In this document: in pieces, positions 18,398 to 26,719 of the stretch | Numbering within the stretch: position 1 is the stretch's first letter | Layout of the letters: the number at the start of each line of letters is the position of its first letter | Assembly (NCBI RefSeq): GCF_004341365.1 | Contig: NZ_SLXH01000016.1 | Span: forward strand, 27,294 to 91,293 | Source: Simplicispira metamorpha | GTDB taxonomy: Bacteria; Pseudomonadota; Gammaproteobacteria; Burkholderiales; Burkholderiaceae_C | Length of the DNA stretch: 64,000 nt | Direction of reading: 5' to 3' | Made by a program: the position numbers and the translations under genes | Notes under the pieces: generated by a model | Database searches by the model: none | What the model saw: the letters and a program-made list of their open reading frames with translations, nothing else | What the model was told of the DNA's origin: nothing

Positions 18398-18417
18398 AGA
18401 CTTTCCCCAAGGCGCAG

Positions 18418-18446
18418 ACGCCCTAACAGGCCACTCTGTGGGGCGT
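18418..18446. terminator. Hairpin between convergent rlmD and lipoprotein genes
   Basis: ACGCCC and GGGCGT arms with an inner ACAG/CTGT pairing. No T-run follows on either strand, so terminator function is inferred only from its position between two converging genes. Confidence 0.35.
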
Positions 18447-18450
18447 GCGC

Positions 18451-18795
18451 TTAGCTGCGGTTGGTGCTGGCTGTGCCCTGTGTTTCGGTTTCGGCGGCCT
18501 CATCGCGGGCTGCTTTGGGTGGTGGCGCTTTGCCCAGCACTGAAGGCGCGCCCTCGATTTTGTTTTCACGCATGTACGAATCCATGTCTTTCCAGCCCGC
18601 AAAAACAGCGGCTTTGGGGGACTTGGGGTTGAGCGTGTAGCAGTCTTCCAGGCCGCGCAGCGCATGGCGGCAAGCGCCGCCTATGGCTTGGGCCTCGGCC
18701 TCACGCTGGACGGCGCGCGGGTCGGGGCCCAGCCCTGGAATGTCGCAGCCTGCAAGCAAAAGCAGCGCAAAAGTGGCAGCGAGGCGTTGCGGCAT
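18451..18795 (-). CDS. Putative small lipoprotein
   Basis: A 114-residue protein with a lipoprotein signal peptide: MPQRLAATFALLLLAGC, lipobox LAGC with Cys17. The mature part is hydrophilic, with two further cysteines (GGACRHAL and EDCYTLN) that may form a disulfide, and a disordered Ala/Glu/Thr-rich end. No family is recognised. Longer starts exist at 18816, 18825 and 18834; 18795 is preferred because it gives a normal signal peptide length. It is transcribed towards rlmD. Confidence 0.65.
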   Translation of the reverse strand: MPQRLAATFALLLLAGCDIPGLGPDPRAVQREAEAQAIGGACRHALRGLEDCYTLNPKSPKAAVFAGWKDMDSYMRENKIEGAPSVLGKAPPPKAARDEAAETETQGTASTNRS

Positions 18796-18871
18796 GGTGG
18801 GGTCTTTCTGGAACATGTTCTTCATTATCGGCAACCCGCCACGCGGGTTGAGCTATTCCCTTGGCAATAGG

Positions 18872-18898
18872 CACAAAAAAGGCTCCTTGCGGAGCCTT
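18872..18898 (-). terminator. Rho-independent terminator for the Bax-inhibitor-like gene
   Basis: On the minus strand: AAGGCTCC-GCAA-GGAGCCTT followed by TTTTGTGC. It lies 20 nt beyond the stop codon of the gene at 18918. Confidence 0.88.
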
Positions 18899-18917
18899 CT
18901 TGCTGCGGTTGCGCTGC

Positions 18918-19619
18918 TTATTCGCGCTCGCCACCCATGATTCCCAACAAAGCCAGCAGGCTCTGGAAAACGTTGAAAATGTCCATGTACAGCGACAGTG
19001 TGGCGCTGATGTAGTTGGTTTCACCACCATCCAGGATTTGCTTGAGGTCGTACAGCATGTAGGCGCTGAAGATACCAATGGCGGCCACTGAAATTGCCAT
19101 CATGCCGGCAGTGGAGCCCACAAACACGTTGATGACCGCACCGACCATGAGCACCAGGGCGCCCACCATCAGCCACTTGCCCATGCCCGAGAGGTCACGC
19201 TTGATGACGCTGGCCAGGCTGGCCATGACAAAGAACACACCCGCTGTGCCAGCAAAGGCCGTCATGATCAGTTCCGAGCCGTTCTTGAAGCCCAGCACCA
19301 TGCCGATCAAGCGCGACAGCATCAGACCCATGAAGAACGTGAAGGCCAGCAGAACGGGAACGCCCGCTGCGGAGTTCTTGGTTTTTTCGATGGCATACAT
19401 GAAGCCAAAGGCGCCGACCATGAACACAATCAGTCCGACGCCGCCGCGCAGCGATTGGGTGATGCCGGTAGCTACGCCCAGCCAGGCGCCCAGTACCGTG
19501 GGCAGCAGGCTCAGTGCGAGGAGCCAGTAAGTATTGCGCAGCACCTTGTGGCGCTGCTCCTGCGAGATACCGTAGCCGTAGTCCGCAGAGGAGTGGATGG
19601 CCGTTAAACGGTCGTTCAT
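18918..19619 (-). CDS. Bax inhibitor-1 / YccA family membrane protein
   Basis: A 233-residue protein with seven hydrophobic helices and a cytosolic N-terminus starting MNDRLTAIHS. The family signature near the end (IFSAYMLYDLKQILDGGETNYISA) and the DIFNVFQSLLALLG tail are clear. Bacterial members (YbhL/YccA-like) are thought to be inner-membrane calcium-leak or FtsH-modulating proteins; the exact role here is unknown. It stands alone with its own terminator. Confidence 0.93.
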   Translation of the reverse strand: MNDRLTAIHSSADYGYGISQEQRHKVLRNTYWLLALSLLPTVLGAWLGVATGITQSLRGGVGLIVFMVGAFGFMYAIEKTKNSAAGVPVLLAFTFFMGLMLSRLIGMVLGFKNGSELIMTAFAGTAGVFFVMASLASVIKRDLSGMGKWLMVGALVLMVGAVINVFVGSTAGMMAISVAAIGIFSAYMLYDLKQILDGGETNYISATLSLYMDIFNVFQSLLALLGIMGGERE

Positions 19620-19823
19620 GATGTTGCTCCTGAGTGACCTGCACAGCGCAGGCTGGAAGATTTTAGGTGGTGCCCCTGTGGGGCTTTACAAGACCAGGTG
19701 ACCGTTACCTAATTTTGGTAGGGGTTTTGGTGCGTGGCTGCTGTGGGTCGCCATTGGGGCATGGCGCACAAAAAAAGCCTGGCTACGCGGGTGTGACCCG
19801 TTGGCTGGCCAAAACGACCCTGA

Positions 19824-19842
19824 CGGACTGGTGGCCAGTCCG
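19824..19842 (-). terminator. Possible terminator of the tonB-exbB-exbD-hemP operon
   Basis: CGGACTGG-TGG-CCAGTCCG is a perfect 8-bp hairpin 21 nt beyond the hemP stop. The nearest T-run on the minus strand is a TTTT about 9 nt further on, so the terminator is weak or Rho-assisted. Confidence 0.45.
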
Positions 19843-19863
19843 GGAGTCGCCCCACGATGAAAA

Positions 19864-20103
19864 CTATTTGGTCAGTATCAGTTTGCCCATGCGCGTGGCT
19901 TGCAGGCGGTAAAGGGTGCCGTTGTGGCTGATGGTGACGCTCTTGTGGCCTTGCAGCAAATCCTGGCTGTGTACCGTGGCTGCCGGGAGCGCGCTGGGGT
20001 TGGCAGGCGGCATACCAGGCGCATTGTGTGTTGCGGCGTGTGCAGCAGCGCTGCATGAAAGGGGGGCAGGAGTGCAGGCGGACATGGTCATGGCAGGGCT
20101 CAC
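19864..20103 (-). CDS. hemP: Hemin uptake protein HemP-like
   Basis: A 79-residue protein whose C-terminal half (HKSVTISHNGTLYRLQATRM, then GKLILTK) is the HemP/HmuP domain: a small cytoplasmic beta-protein linked to haem and siderophore uptake genes and, in Burkholderiales, to activation of the haem receptor. The N-terminal half is Ala/Pro-rich and poorly conserved. The GTG start at 20103 overlaps the exbD stop (GTGA); an ATG at 20091 is an alternative. Being last in a tonB-exbB-exbD operon supports the call. Confidence 0.85.
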   Translation of the reverse strand: MSPAMTMSACTPAPLSCSAAAHAATHNAPGMPPANPSALPAATVHSQDLLQGHKSVTISHNGTLYRLQATRMGKLILTK

Positions 20104-20510
20104 GGCTGCGGTTCTGTCACAAACCCGATCTTGCGTACGCCCGCACGCTGCGCTGCCGCCATGGCCTGGGCTACACGCTCGTAGCGCACGGCTTTGTCCC
20201 CGCGGATGTGCAGATCGGGTTGCGGGTCTTTGGCCGCCTCTGTCTGGAGGTTGGCCTCAAGCGCACTGTCGTCGATGGGCATGCCGTTCCAGAAATACTG
20301 GCCATCGGCCGCTACGCTCAGGCGCACCGTTTCGGGCTGGATGCGTTCGGGCTGGTTCACGGCGCTGGGCAAATCCACGTTCACCGAGTGCTTCATCACC
20401 GGTACGGTGATGATGAAAATAATGAGCAGCACCAACATGACGTCCACCAGCGGTGTCATGTTGATCTCGTTCATCACCTCGTCGGCATCGTCCTGGGTAC
20501 CGAAGGCCAT
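20100..20510 (-). CDS. exbD: Biopolymer transport protein ExbD
   Basis: A 136-residue protein with a short cytosolic N-terminus ending EINMTPLVDVMLVLLIIFI: a single membrane helix with the essential Asp of ExbD/TolR in the PLVDVML motif, then a periplasmic domain. With ExbB it uses the proton gradient to energise TonB. It starts 2 nt after exbB and overlaps hemP by 4 nt. Confidence 0.96.
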   Translation of the reverse strand: MAFGTQDDADEVMNEINMTPLVDVMLVLLIIFIITVPVMKHSVNVDLPSAVNQPERIQPETVRLSVAADGQYFWNGMPIDDSALEANLQTEAAKDPQPDLHIRGDKAVRYERVAQAMAAAQRAGVRKIGFVTEPQP

Positions 20511-20512
20511 GC

Positions 20513-21232
20513 TCAGGCACCTTTCTTCAGGGGGTGTACGTTGGCAGCGGCGGTGCTGCTGGAGACGCGTGCGCCGGTCACAAAGTAAGCGTGCAAGTCG
20601 TGCGCAAAGCTGTTGAGGCGAATCAGAATCGATTTGTTGCCCCGCACCAGCGCGTTGTAGCCCAGTACGGCGGGAATAGCCACGGCAAGGCCCAGTGCCG
20701 TCATGATGAGTGCCTCTCCGATGGGGCCGGCCACCTTGTCAATGGTCGATTGGCCGGAAGTGCCGATGGCAATCAAGGCGTGGTAAATGCCCCACACGGT
20801 GCCAAACAGGCCGATGAACGGTGCCGTTGAGCCCACCGAAGCCAGCACCGCCAGACCCGATTGCAGGCGTGCGGTGAATTCGTCGATGCAGTTGCGCAGG
20901 CAGCCCGTGACCCAGTCGCTCACGTCCAGGCTGTCGTGCAGCTGGCCTTTGGTGTTGCGGTGGTGGGCGGTGGCTTCGCGCCCTTCGATGGCCAGTTGGC
21001 GAAAGGGGTTGAGCGGATCAGCACCGAGTTTTTCCAGGCCCGCAGCAAAGTCCTCGCTGTGCCAGAAGCCCTGTGCGGCGCGGGCGTGTTTTTTGAATTT
21101 CACGATGTCCAGCGCCTTGGCGATGATGACGATCCACGAGATCAGCGACATTCCCAGCAGCAAGATGGCCACAAAACGGGTAACAAAGTCGCCCTGCGTC
21201 CAGACGTTGGCGATGCCAAATTGCGATTCCAT
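20513..21232 (-). CDS. exbB: Biopolymer transport protein ExbB
   Basis: A 239-residue protein of the ExbB/TolQ/MotA family with three helices: one near residues 14-36, and two in the SGLAVLASVGSTAPFIGLFG and GPIGEALIMTALGLAVAIPA regions, which carry the family glycine/threonine pattern. It forms the proton channel with ExbD that drives TonB. It lies 15 nt after tonB on the minus strand. Confidence 0.96.
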   Translation of the reverse strand: MESQFGIANVWTQGDFVTRFVAILLLGMSLISWIVIIAKALDIVKFKKHARAAQGFWHSEDFAAGLEKLGADPLNPFRQLAIEGREATAHHRNTKGQLHDSLDVSDWVTGCLRNCIDEFTARLQSGLAVLASVGSTAPFIGLFGTVWGIYHALIAIGTSGQSTIDKVAGPIGEALIMTALGLAVAIPAVLGYNALVRGNKSILIRLNSFAHDLHAYFVTGARVSSSTAAANVHPLKKGA

Positions 21233-21247
21233 GAGAACTCCTGAAAA

Positions 21248-21961
21248 TTATTCGAGAACAAAATTGATGGGCTGCGCGTACCACATGGCTTCGGGTACAC
21301 CACCGCGCTTGCCGGGAACGAACCGCCAGCGCATGACGGCCTCCTGGGCCTGGCGGTCCAGGCGCTCGTAGCCGCTGGATTGGCTGACTTCGACTTTTTG
21401 CGGCAGTCCGTCGGCGCCGATCAGTACGCGCAGCATGACCCGGCCTTGCTCACCCAGGCGCTTGCTGATGGCGGGATAGCCGGGAGAGGGGTTGTTGAGG
21501 TGCGTAGCGTTGCTGGATGGCAGTTCAATGCGCGGTGGTGCGGGCGGCGCGGGTGTGGCCGGTGCAGCGGTCGGTGCCGCAGCGGGAGCTGATACCGGGG
21601 CAGGATCGGGTGCAGGTGCTGCGGCTGCTACTTGCGGTGCATCGGGGGCGGCATTGGCTACTGCCAGCGGTGCAGGCGTCGGGCGTGGCGCGGGTGCCTT
21701 GGTTGCGGCGGGGCGCGGTGTAGGGGGCGACTTGGGGGTGGGTGGGGCAGGCGGTGCCGGTGGCGGCGGAGCTACTTCGGGGGTGGGCGGCGCAATGAAT
21801 TCTGCAATCACTTCGGCGGGAACGATGGTGGGCGCCGCTGTAGGTACCAGGCCCGTTTGCAATGCCCACAATGCAGCCCCGTGCAGCAGCGCCACGCCGC
21901 CAGAGATCAGCGCGTAGCGGCCCCAGGCGCTGGGTGCAGTGAAACGGTCAGTAGAAGGCAT
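21248..21961 (-). CDS. tonB: Energy transducer TonB
   Basis: A 237-residue protein: short cytosolic start, one membrane anchor (about residues 14-35), a long Pro/Ala-rich periplasm-spanning region (about 45-145, with PPTPEVAPPPPAPPAPPTP-type runs), and a C-terminal TonB domain with NPSPGYPAISKRLGEQGRV and a closing RWRFVPGKRGG segment. It transmits energy to outer-membrane receptors such as the siderophore receptor at 24.4-26.6 kb. First gene of tonB-exbB-exbD-hemP. Confidence 0.95.
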   Translation of the reverse strand: MPSTDRFTAPSAWGRYALISGGVALLHGAALWALQTGLVPTAAPTIVPAEVIAEFIAPPTPEVAPPPPAPPAPPTPKSPPTPRPAATKAPAPRPTPAPLAVANAAPDAPQVAAAAPAPDPAPVSAPAAAPTAAPATPAPPAPPRIELPSSNATHLNNPSPGYPAISKRLGEQGRVMLRVLIGADGLPQKVEVSQSSGYERLDRQAQEAVMRWRFVPGKRGGVPEAMWYAQPINFVLE

Positions 21962-21968
21962 AAAAAAT

Positions 21969-22015
21969 GATAGCTGCCAGCGCTTGCCAGCATTGGGTTA
22001 CAAGCCGATTTGATT
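21969..22015 (+). repeat. Dispersed repeat, copy 6 (intergenic, between bfd and tonB)
   Basis: Forward copy: GATAGCTGCCAGCGCTTGCC, then AGCATTGGGTTACAAGCC and GATTTGATT. It lies 8 nt before the tonB start codon, in the gap between bfd and tonB on the minus strand. Confidence 0.75.
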
Positions 22016-22019
22016 GAAA

Positions 22020-22091
22020 TCAGAAGCGAAAAATCCACCACGCGGCCAACGCCACCAGAAACATGCTGCCCACCAGCGCAGAGAGCAGCAT
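22020..22091 (-). CDS. Possible 23-residue membrane peptide
   Basis: A short frame MLLSALVGSMFLVALAAWWI ending FRF, which is one perfect hydrophobic helix with a basic end. It lies between bfd and tonB on the same strand. There is no clear ribosome-binding site, so it may be chance; listed because the composition is so membrane-like. Confidence 0.28.
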   Translation of the reverse strand: MLLSALVGSMFLVALAAWWIFRF

Positions 22092-22098
22092 AGGCAAT

Positions 22099-22323
22099 TC
22101 ACACAGCGCAGGCGCCTGAGGCAGACTCTGCTGTCTCTTGGCGCAAGGCAGCGACGGGGCGGGTTGCGTGGCATTGGGCAACCACGTCGCGGGCGCAGCC
22201 TTCGCAGCGGCCACACTGCATGGCCACGCCCAGCTCAAACTGGATTTCATCGAAACCCATACCGGCATGGGCATGGCGGGCGATTTCACGGTCGGAAATC
22301 CGGCGGCAGACGCAGACGATCAT
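22099..22323 (-). CDS. bfd: Bacterioferritin-associated ferredoxin
   Basis: A 74-residue protein with the Bfd-type [2Fe-2S] cysteine pattern: MIVCVCRRISDREIARH at the N-terminus (Cys4, Cys6) and CGRCEGCARDVV further on. Bfd binds bacterioferritin and reduces its core to release iron under iron shortage. It is the first minus-strand gene after a Fur-like site and lies ahead of tonB-exbB-exbD-hemP, so iron-repressed co-expression is likely. Confidence 0.92.
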   Translation of the reverse strand: MIVCVCRRISDREIARHAHAGMGFDEIQFELGVAMQCGRCEGCARDVVAQCHATRPVAALRQETAESASGACAV

Positions 22324-22369
22324 GGGAATTGGGCCGCACAGGGCGGGTAATGGAAGAAGTGTATGGATT

Positions 22370-22392
22370 ATAAATGAGAATCCGTCGCATTA
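22370..22392 (-). promoter_or_regulatory. Fur-like box upstream of bfd
   Basis: TAAATGAGAATCCGTCGCATT: one half (AAATGAGAAT) fits the Fur box of betaproteobacteria well, the other half is degenerate (CGCATT). It lies about 47-69 nt before the bfd start and shares AAATGAGAA with the site before the siderophore receptor gene. Confidence 0.55.
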
Positions 22393-22408
22393 GCAGTCGC
22401 GTGGAATT

Positions 22409-23560
22409 TTAGATGCCCATACGGCCTGTGGCGTGGTTTTGCAGCAAAGCCGGTGTGGCTTGCGCCAGCGTGGCGCAGCCCGTCAGGGCCATGGCGATTT
22501 CCAGTTCATCACGCAGCAGGCGCAGCACATGTGCCACCCCCATTGCGCCGGCGTGGGCCAGCCCCCACAGGGCCGGGCGGCCAATGAGTACCGCACTGGC
22601 GCCCAGGGCCAGGGCTTTGAGCACGTCGGTGCCCCGGCGGATGCCCCCATCGACCAGGAGCGGCAAGGCGCCTTGCACCGCGTCGGCAATGTGGGCCAGC
22701 GCGTGCGCCGTGGCAGGGGCGGTGTCCAGCGTGCGGCCACCGTGGTTCGACACCACCAGCGCTGCTACGCCCAGCGCGGCGGCTTGGCGTGCGTCATCGG
22801 GGTGCAGTACGCCTTTGAGCAGCACCGGCAAGCGGGTGGTGGATTGCAGCCATTGCACATCGTCCCAGGTGGGGGTGTGGTGCAGCAGGCGGTCGAACAG
22901 GGCGCTTTCTCCGGGTTGCAACGGGGCTGATGGCGGTGGCGCCAGCCCGGCCAGATTGACGGCGCTGATGCCAGCAGGCAGGTGGAACAGGGCACGCCGC
23001 TCGCGGTCGCGGGCGCCGTGGGTGGGTGCGTCCACCGTCAGCACCAGCGCTTCGTAGCCAGCGGCTTCAGCGCGCTGCACCAGTTCGCGGGTAAAGCCCC
23101 GGTCGTGTTGCAGGTAGAGCTGGAACCACAGCGGGCCGTGCGCCGGGTCGGCCAGAAAGCGCTGTGCCACGTCTTCCAGTGGCGTGCTGGCCTGGGTGCT
23201 GAGCACCAGTCCGGCGCCCAACGCGGCCGCAGCAAAGGCGCTGGCGTGTTCGCCATCAGGGTGTGCCAGGTGCTGGAAAGCCATGGGGGCCAGCAAAATG
23301 GGGTGTTCCAGGGTGCGTCCCAGCAGCGTGGTACGGGTGTGCCCGCCGGCCAGGGGGCGCAAGATGCGCGGCTGCAGCACCAGCGTGTCCCAGGCCGTAC
23401 GGTTGGCGCGCAGTGTGATTTCATCGGCAGCACCGCCACTGAAATACGCCCAGGCGTTGTCGTTCAGGTGCTGGCGCGCCAGTGCTTCGTGGTCGGCCAG
23501 CGCAGCCGTGCCAGGGGGGATGGCGTGCCGCTGTAGTGGGGGCACGTTTTTTATGGTCAA
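22409..23560 (-). CDS. FMN-dependent alpha-hydroxy-acid oxidase/dehydrogenase
   Basis: A 383-residue TIM-barrel flavoprotein of the glycolate/lactate oxidase family. Visible are WAYFSGGAADEITLRANR near the N-terminus, QLYLQHDRG, LTVDAPTHGARDRERR and the catalytic VSNHGGRTLDTAPA (His with FMN-binding Arg). Substrate is not determinable; lactate-, glycolate- or mandelate-like 2-hydroxy acids are typical. The start appears to be TTG at 23560: GGAGG sits 5 nt before it and no suitable ATG is near. That ribosome-binding site belongs to a dispersed repeat copy. It lies between a Fur-like region and piuC, an unusual place for this enzyme. Confidence 0.9.
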   Translation of the reverse strand: MTIKNVPPLQRHAIPPGTAALADHEALARQHLNDNAWAYFSGGAADEITLRANRTAWDTLVLQPRILRPLAGGHTRTTLLGRTLEHPILLAPMAFQHLAHPDGEHASAFAAAALGAGLVLSTQASTPLEDVAQRFLADPAHGPLWFQLYLQHDRGFTRELVQRAEAAGYEALVLTVDAPTHGARDRERRALFHLPAGISAVNLAGLAPPPSAPLQPGESALFDRLLHHTPTWDDVQWLQSTTRLPVLLKGVLHPDDARQAAALGVAALVVSNHGGRTLDTAPATAHALAHIADAVQGALPLLVDGGIRRGTDVLKALALGASAVLIGRPALWGLAHAGAMGVAHVLRLLRDELEIAMALTGCATLAQATPALLQNHATGRMGI

Positions 23561-23611
23561 AATGGCCTCCGTGCCAATACTGGCGTGCGCTAGCAGCTAT
23601 CTTTTTTGATG
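23560..23611 (-). repeat. Dispersed repeat, copy 7, overlapping the oxidase translation start
   Basis: Plus strand reads AAAATGGCCTCCGTGCCAAT then ACTGGCGTGCGCTAGCAGC and TATC: a reverse-orientation copy whose conserved GCCTCC tail, read on the minus strand as GGAGGC, forms the ribosome-binding site of the oxidase gene. Confidence 0.6.
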
Positions 23612-23631
23612 GATTTGCAGGGATGCGAAAT

Positions 23632-24321
23632 TCAGGCGTCGGCCCACATGCGCAGCAGGTTGTGGTAGGTGCCGGTCAACCCGACCACGGGGTCGGCGTG
23701 GTCGCCGATGGTGCTGCGCAGGCGCAGCAAATCCATGTCCATGTCAAACAGCAATTGGCGCTGCTCGGTGGAGCGCACCATGCTTTGCACCCAGAAAAAG
23801 CTGGCGATGCGCGCGCCGCGCGTGACCGGGGCCACCTGGTGGACGGTCGAACTGGGGTAGAGCACCATGTCGCCCGCAGGCAGTTTGACTGCGCGCTCGC
23901 CCTGTGGCTCTTTGATTAGCAGCTCGCCGCCGTCGTAGTCTGCCGGGTCGGCCAGGAACAGGGTGCAGGAGATGTCGCTGCGCACCCATTGGTCAGGATG
24001 GCGTGAGCGCAGCACGGCGCCATCGACATGGTTGCCGTAGAAGTTGCTCTCGCCGCTGTAGCGGTTGAACAGCGGATTGAAGATTTTGTGCGGCAGGGCC
24101 GCAGAGAAAAACAGCGCATCGCGGTGCAGCGCGGCCAGCACCAGGGCGCGCAGTTGCTGCGCCTGGGTGCTGTCTTGCGCCAGCTGTTCGTTGCGCTTGG
24201 CGGCCACTGCCTGATCGCCTGCGCTGGTGCGCCCGTCCACCCAGGGTGCATCGTGGCCCAGCAGGCTGCGGGCGCTCCGGACTTCTTCGGGCGTGAGAAT
24301 GTTTTTGAGGTGCAAGAACAT
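23632..24321 (-). CDS. Fe(II)/2-oxoglutarate-dependent dioxygenase, PiuC/YbiX type
   Basis: A 229-residue PKHD-type hydroxylase. The iron-binding set is visible: HVDGAV (His and Asp) and the distal STVHQVAPVTRG histidine, with the 2-oxoglutarate-binding Arg in RGARIASFFW. Such proteins are consistently encoded beside TonB-dependent siderophore receptors (PiuA/Fiu), as here (49 nt after the receptor gene). Their role in siderophore uptake or modification is unproved. Confidence 0.93.
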   Translation of the reverse strand: MFLHLKNILTPEEVRSARSLLGHDAPWVDGRTSAGDQAVAAKRNEQLAQDSTQAQQLRALVLAALHRDALFFSAALPHKIFNPLFNRYSGESNFYGNHVDGAVLRSRHPDQWVRSDISCTLFLADPADYDGGELLIKEPQGERAVKLPAGDMVLYPSSTVHQVAPVTRGARIASFFWVQSMVRSTEQRQLLFDMDMDLLRLRSTIGDHADPVVGLTGTYHNLLRMWADA

Positions 24322-24370
24322 ACGGAGTCACCAGCAGGTAGCAGGGTGGGTTTGGTCGTGGACGCTTCGA

Positions 24371-26617
24371 TCAGAAACGGGTTTTCAGGGTCAGTTGCAC
24401 GGTACGGGCAGCACCCGGCGCGTAAAAACCACGGTAGAGCGTGTCGGCGTACAGCTTGTTGGTCAGGTTGGTAACGTTGAGTTTGAGCGAGGTGCGCTCG
24501 TCCACGCTGTACTCGACCATGGCATCGGCGGTGATGAAGCTGTCTGCCACCACGGCGCGCGAACCCTCGGGGTTTTGCTTGCCACGGTAGTTCAGGCCAG
24601 CGCCGATGCGCACTTGCGGGGTCACGGCGTAGGTGCTCCAGAGGCTGCCGCTGTGCTTGGGCGTCAGGCCAGGGCGATCGCCCTTGACCTGCGCGCCACC
24701 GCCATTGGCCGCCAGCACGACGTTGCTTTCGTCGATCTTGGCACTGGGAATCCAGGTGTGGTTGTAGAAGATTTCCCAGGCCGGCGTGATGCGGCCCGCC
24801 AGGTTGAACTCCATCCCGGCGGCGTGGCGCTTGCCCGACAGCAATTGCTGCTGGGCCGCGGTGTCGGGGTCGGTGTTGCGCTCGTTGTATTTTTCGCTGT
24901 AGAACGCGGCCACGCCCAGGCTGGCGCGTTTTTCAAACAGCTCGAATTTGCCGCCGATTTCAAAGTTGCGGCTTTTTTCCGCATCGGTATTGGCGGTTTT
25001 CTCGGTGCCTGCGTTCGGGTTGGAGAACTGGTAGGTATCGCCCGAGGTGTTGTACGAAGTGCCGTAAGAGATGTAGTACGAGGCGCTGTCATCGGGCTGG
25101 TAAAGCGCACCGATGCGCGGGCTCCACAGGCCATCTGAGCGCGCATGGTTCAGGTCAGCACTGCTGTAGTAGGAGGCCTTGAAATGGTCATAGCGCAGTC
25201 CACCCACCAGTTTCAGTGTCGGCGTCAAGGCCACGGTGTCTTGCGCATACAAACCGACGTTGCGTGCCTTGAAAGTGTTGAACGTGGGATTGCCACGGTT
25301 GTCGGGGCGCCAGTCACCGTTGTTGGGCGTGCCCACGGTGGTGTCCATGCCGCTGGCCGTGCCAGCAAAGTTCTGGTTGCGCTTGGCATCGTCTTCGTAG
25401 ATGTCGATGCCAGCGATCAGGTCGTGCTTTTTGCCGCCCCACTGGAAGCTGTTCGTGTAATCGCTTTGTAGCTGTGTCAGGTTGCTCACCCCCACACGGC
25501 CCTTGGGAGAGCGGGTGACAACGGTGCTGCTGTTGATGTTGTCGATGGTGGTGCCTGCGCCGAAGCGGATCACGCTGGCCCACAGATCGCGCTCGTAGCG
25601 TCCATGGCGAAGGCGTGTCTTGAGTTCGCCGTTGTCGTCAAAGCGGTGAATGTGTGACAGCGTGGCGTACTGGGCCGAAGAATTCAGGTAATCGCTGTTG
25701 AGACCGTAGTAGTTTTTGGCTGGCAGCGAGGGCACGATCACGCCGTTGCTCTGAAACCAGGGGTGGTTGTAGAGCGGACGGCCCTGGATGTCGAGGTAGT
25801 ACAGCCCGACCGAGAATTCGTCACGGGTGCCTACGCCCCAGCTGAAGGTGGGTGCGATACCGCGTTTTTTCTGCATGGCGCCGTGGTTGTCAGCGTTGTG
25901 CACCATGGCGTTGAGCCGGAAAGCGGCATCTTCACCCGTTTTGAAGTTGAAGTCGCCTGTCAGCCGGTGCTCTTTGCCGCTGCCCAGGGTGTAAGCGGCT
26001 TCGTGCTGGTCGATCAGCAAGGGGGCTTTGTTCACCTGGTTGACCACCCCACCCGTAGAGCCCTTGCCAAACAGCATGGAGGCCGAGCCTTTGAGCACTT
26101 CCACCCGGTCGTTGTTGAAAGTGTCGCGTTCATACAACGGTGCATCCTTCATGCCGTCGATGTAGATGTCGCCCGCCTGGCCCAGCGAGAAGCCGCGCAG
26201 ACGCACATCTTCCTCGCCGGTTTCGCCCGCCTGGAAGGTCACGCCCGAGGTGGTGCGCAGGACTTCACGGAAATCGTCCTGGTTGCGGTCGGCCATCAGC
26301 CGCTCGGTGAACACGGTCACGCTTTGCGGAATGTCACGCAGCGCCTGGTTACCTTTGCCGATGGTCGTTTGCTGAACCTGCAAGGTGTCTTTGCTTTGGA
26401 TTTGCGCTTTTTCGCGCACCGTCACCGTCGAAAGCGTTGCACTGGGCGCATCGCTGGTCTGTGCCCAACTTCCAACCGAGGCGGCCAGCATGAGTGCTCC
26501 CAGGGGCAGTAGCGCTTTGTCGGACGATGCGTTGACTGCCGGGGTGGTGTGCTGCGTGGCGCAGGACAGCGGTTTTTTCGGGGAGTGGGTGCGTTTCTGT
26601 GCCAATCTGGCCTCCAT
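24371..26617 (-). CDS. TonB-dependent siderophore receptor (Fiu/PiuA-like)
   Basis: A 748-residue outer-membrane receptor. It has a signal region (LLPLGALMLAASVGSWAQ at about residues 36-53), a plug domain starting with a TonB box-like TLSTVTVREKA and including IPQSVTVFTERLM and VRLRGFSLGQAGDIYIDGMK, then a 22-strand barrel ending with a terminal Phe (VQLTLKTRF). The plug profile fits catecholate/ferrichrome-type siderophore receptors. The adjacent piuC-like gene points to the Fiu/PiuA group. A Fur-like site lies about 100 nt upstream. Start 26617 is favoured over 26647, but the n-region of the signal peptide is long in either case. Confidence 0.93.
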   Translation of the reverse strand: MEARLAQKRTHSPKKPLSCATQHTTPAVNASSDKALLPLGALMLAASVGSWAQTSDAPSATLSTVTVREKAQIQSKDTLQVQQTTIGKGNQALRDIPQSVTVFTERLMADRNQDDFREVLRTTSGVTFQAGETGEEDVRLRGFSLGQAGDIYIDGMKDAPLYERDTFNNDRVEVLKGSASMLFGKGSTGGVVNQVNKAPLLIDQHEAAYTLGSGKEHRLTGDFNFKTGEDAAFRLNAMVHNADNHGAMQKKRGIAPTFSWGVGTRDEFSVGLYYLDIQGRPLYNHPWFQSNGVIVPSLPAKNYYGLNSDYLNSSAQYATLSHIHRFDDNGELKTRLRHGRYERDLWASVIRFGAGTTIDNINSSTVVTRSPKGRVGVSNLTQLQSDYTNSFQWGGKKHDLIAGIDIYEDDAKRNQNFAGTASGMDTTVGTPNNGDWRPDNRGNPTFNTFKARNVGLYAQDTVALTPTLKLVGGLRYDHFKASYYSSADLNHARSDGLWSPRIGALYQPDDSASYYISYGTSYNTSGDTYQFSNPNAGTEKTANTDAEKSRNFEIGGKFELFEKRASLGVAAFYSEKYNERNTDPDTAAQQQLLSGKRHAAGMEFNLAGRITPAWEIFYNHTWIPSAKIDESNVVLAANGGGAQVKGDRPGLTPKHSGSLWSTYAVTPQVRIGAGLNYRGKQNPEGSRAVVADSFITADAMVEYSVDERTSLKLNVTNLTNKLYADTLYRGFYAPGAARTVQLTLKTRF

Positions 26618-26719
26618 CGGTTGGGAATATTGCAACCGACACGGCAAAGCGTGTCGGCAGGGGCGCGAGGCAGTGGCTGTGAAACTGGCTGTGCATCGTC
26701 AAGCACGCAATGTTAAATC

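Noticed and set aside
19673..19685. GCCCC-TGT-GGGGC hairpin upstream of the Bax-inhibitor-like gene as a terminator
   Set aside because: Only a 5-bp stem, upstream rather than downstream of a gene on the minus strand, and without a T-run in the right place.
21492..21917. A Gly/Ala-rich plus-strand frame opposite tonB
   Set aside because: Antisense of the Pro/Ala-rich TonB linker; the glycine richness is a direct reflection of proline codons.
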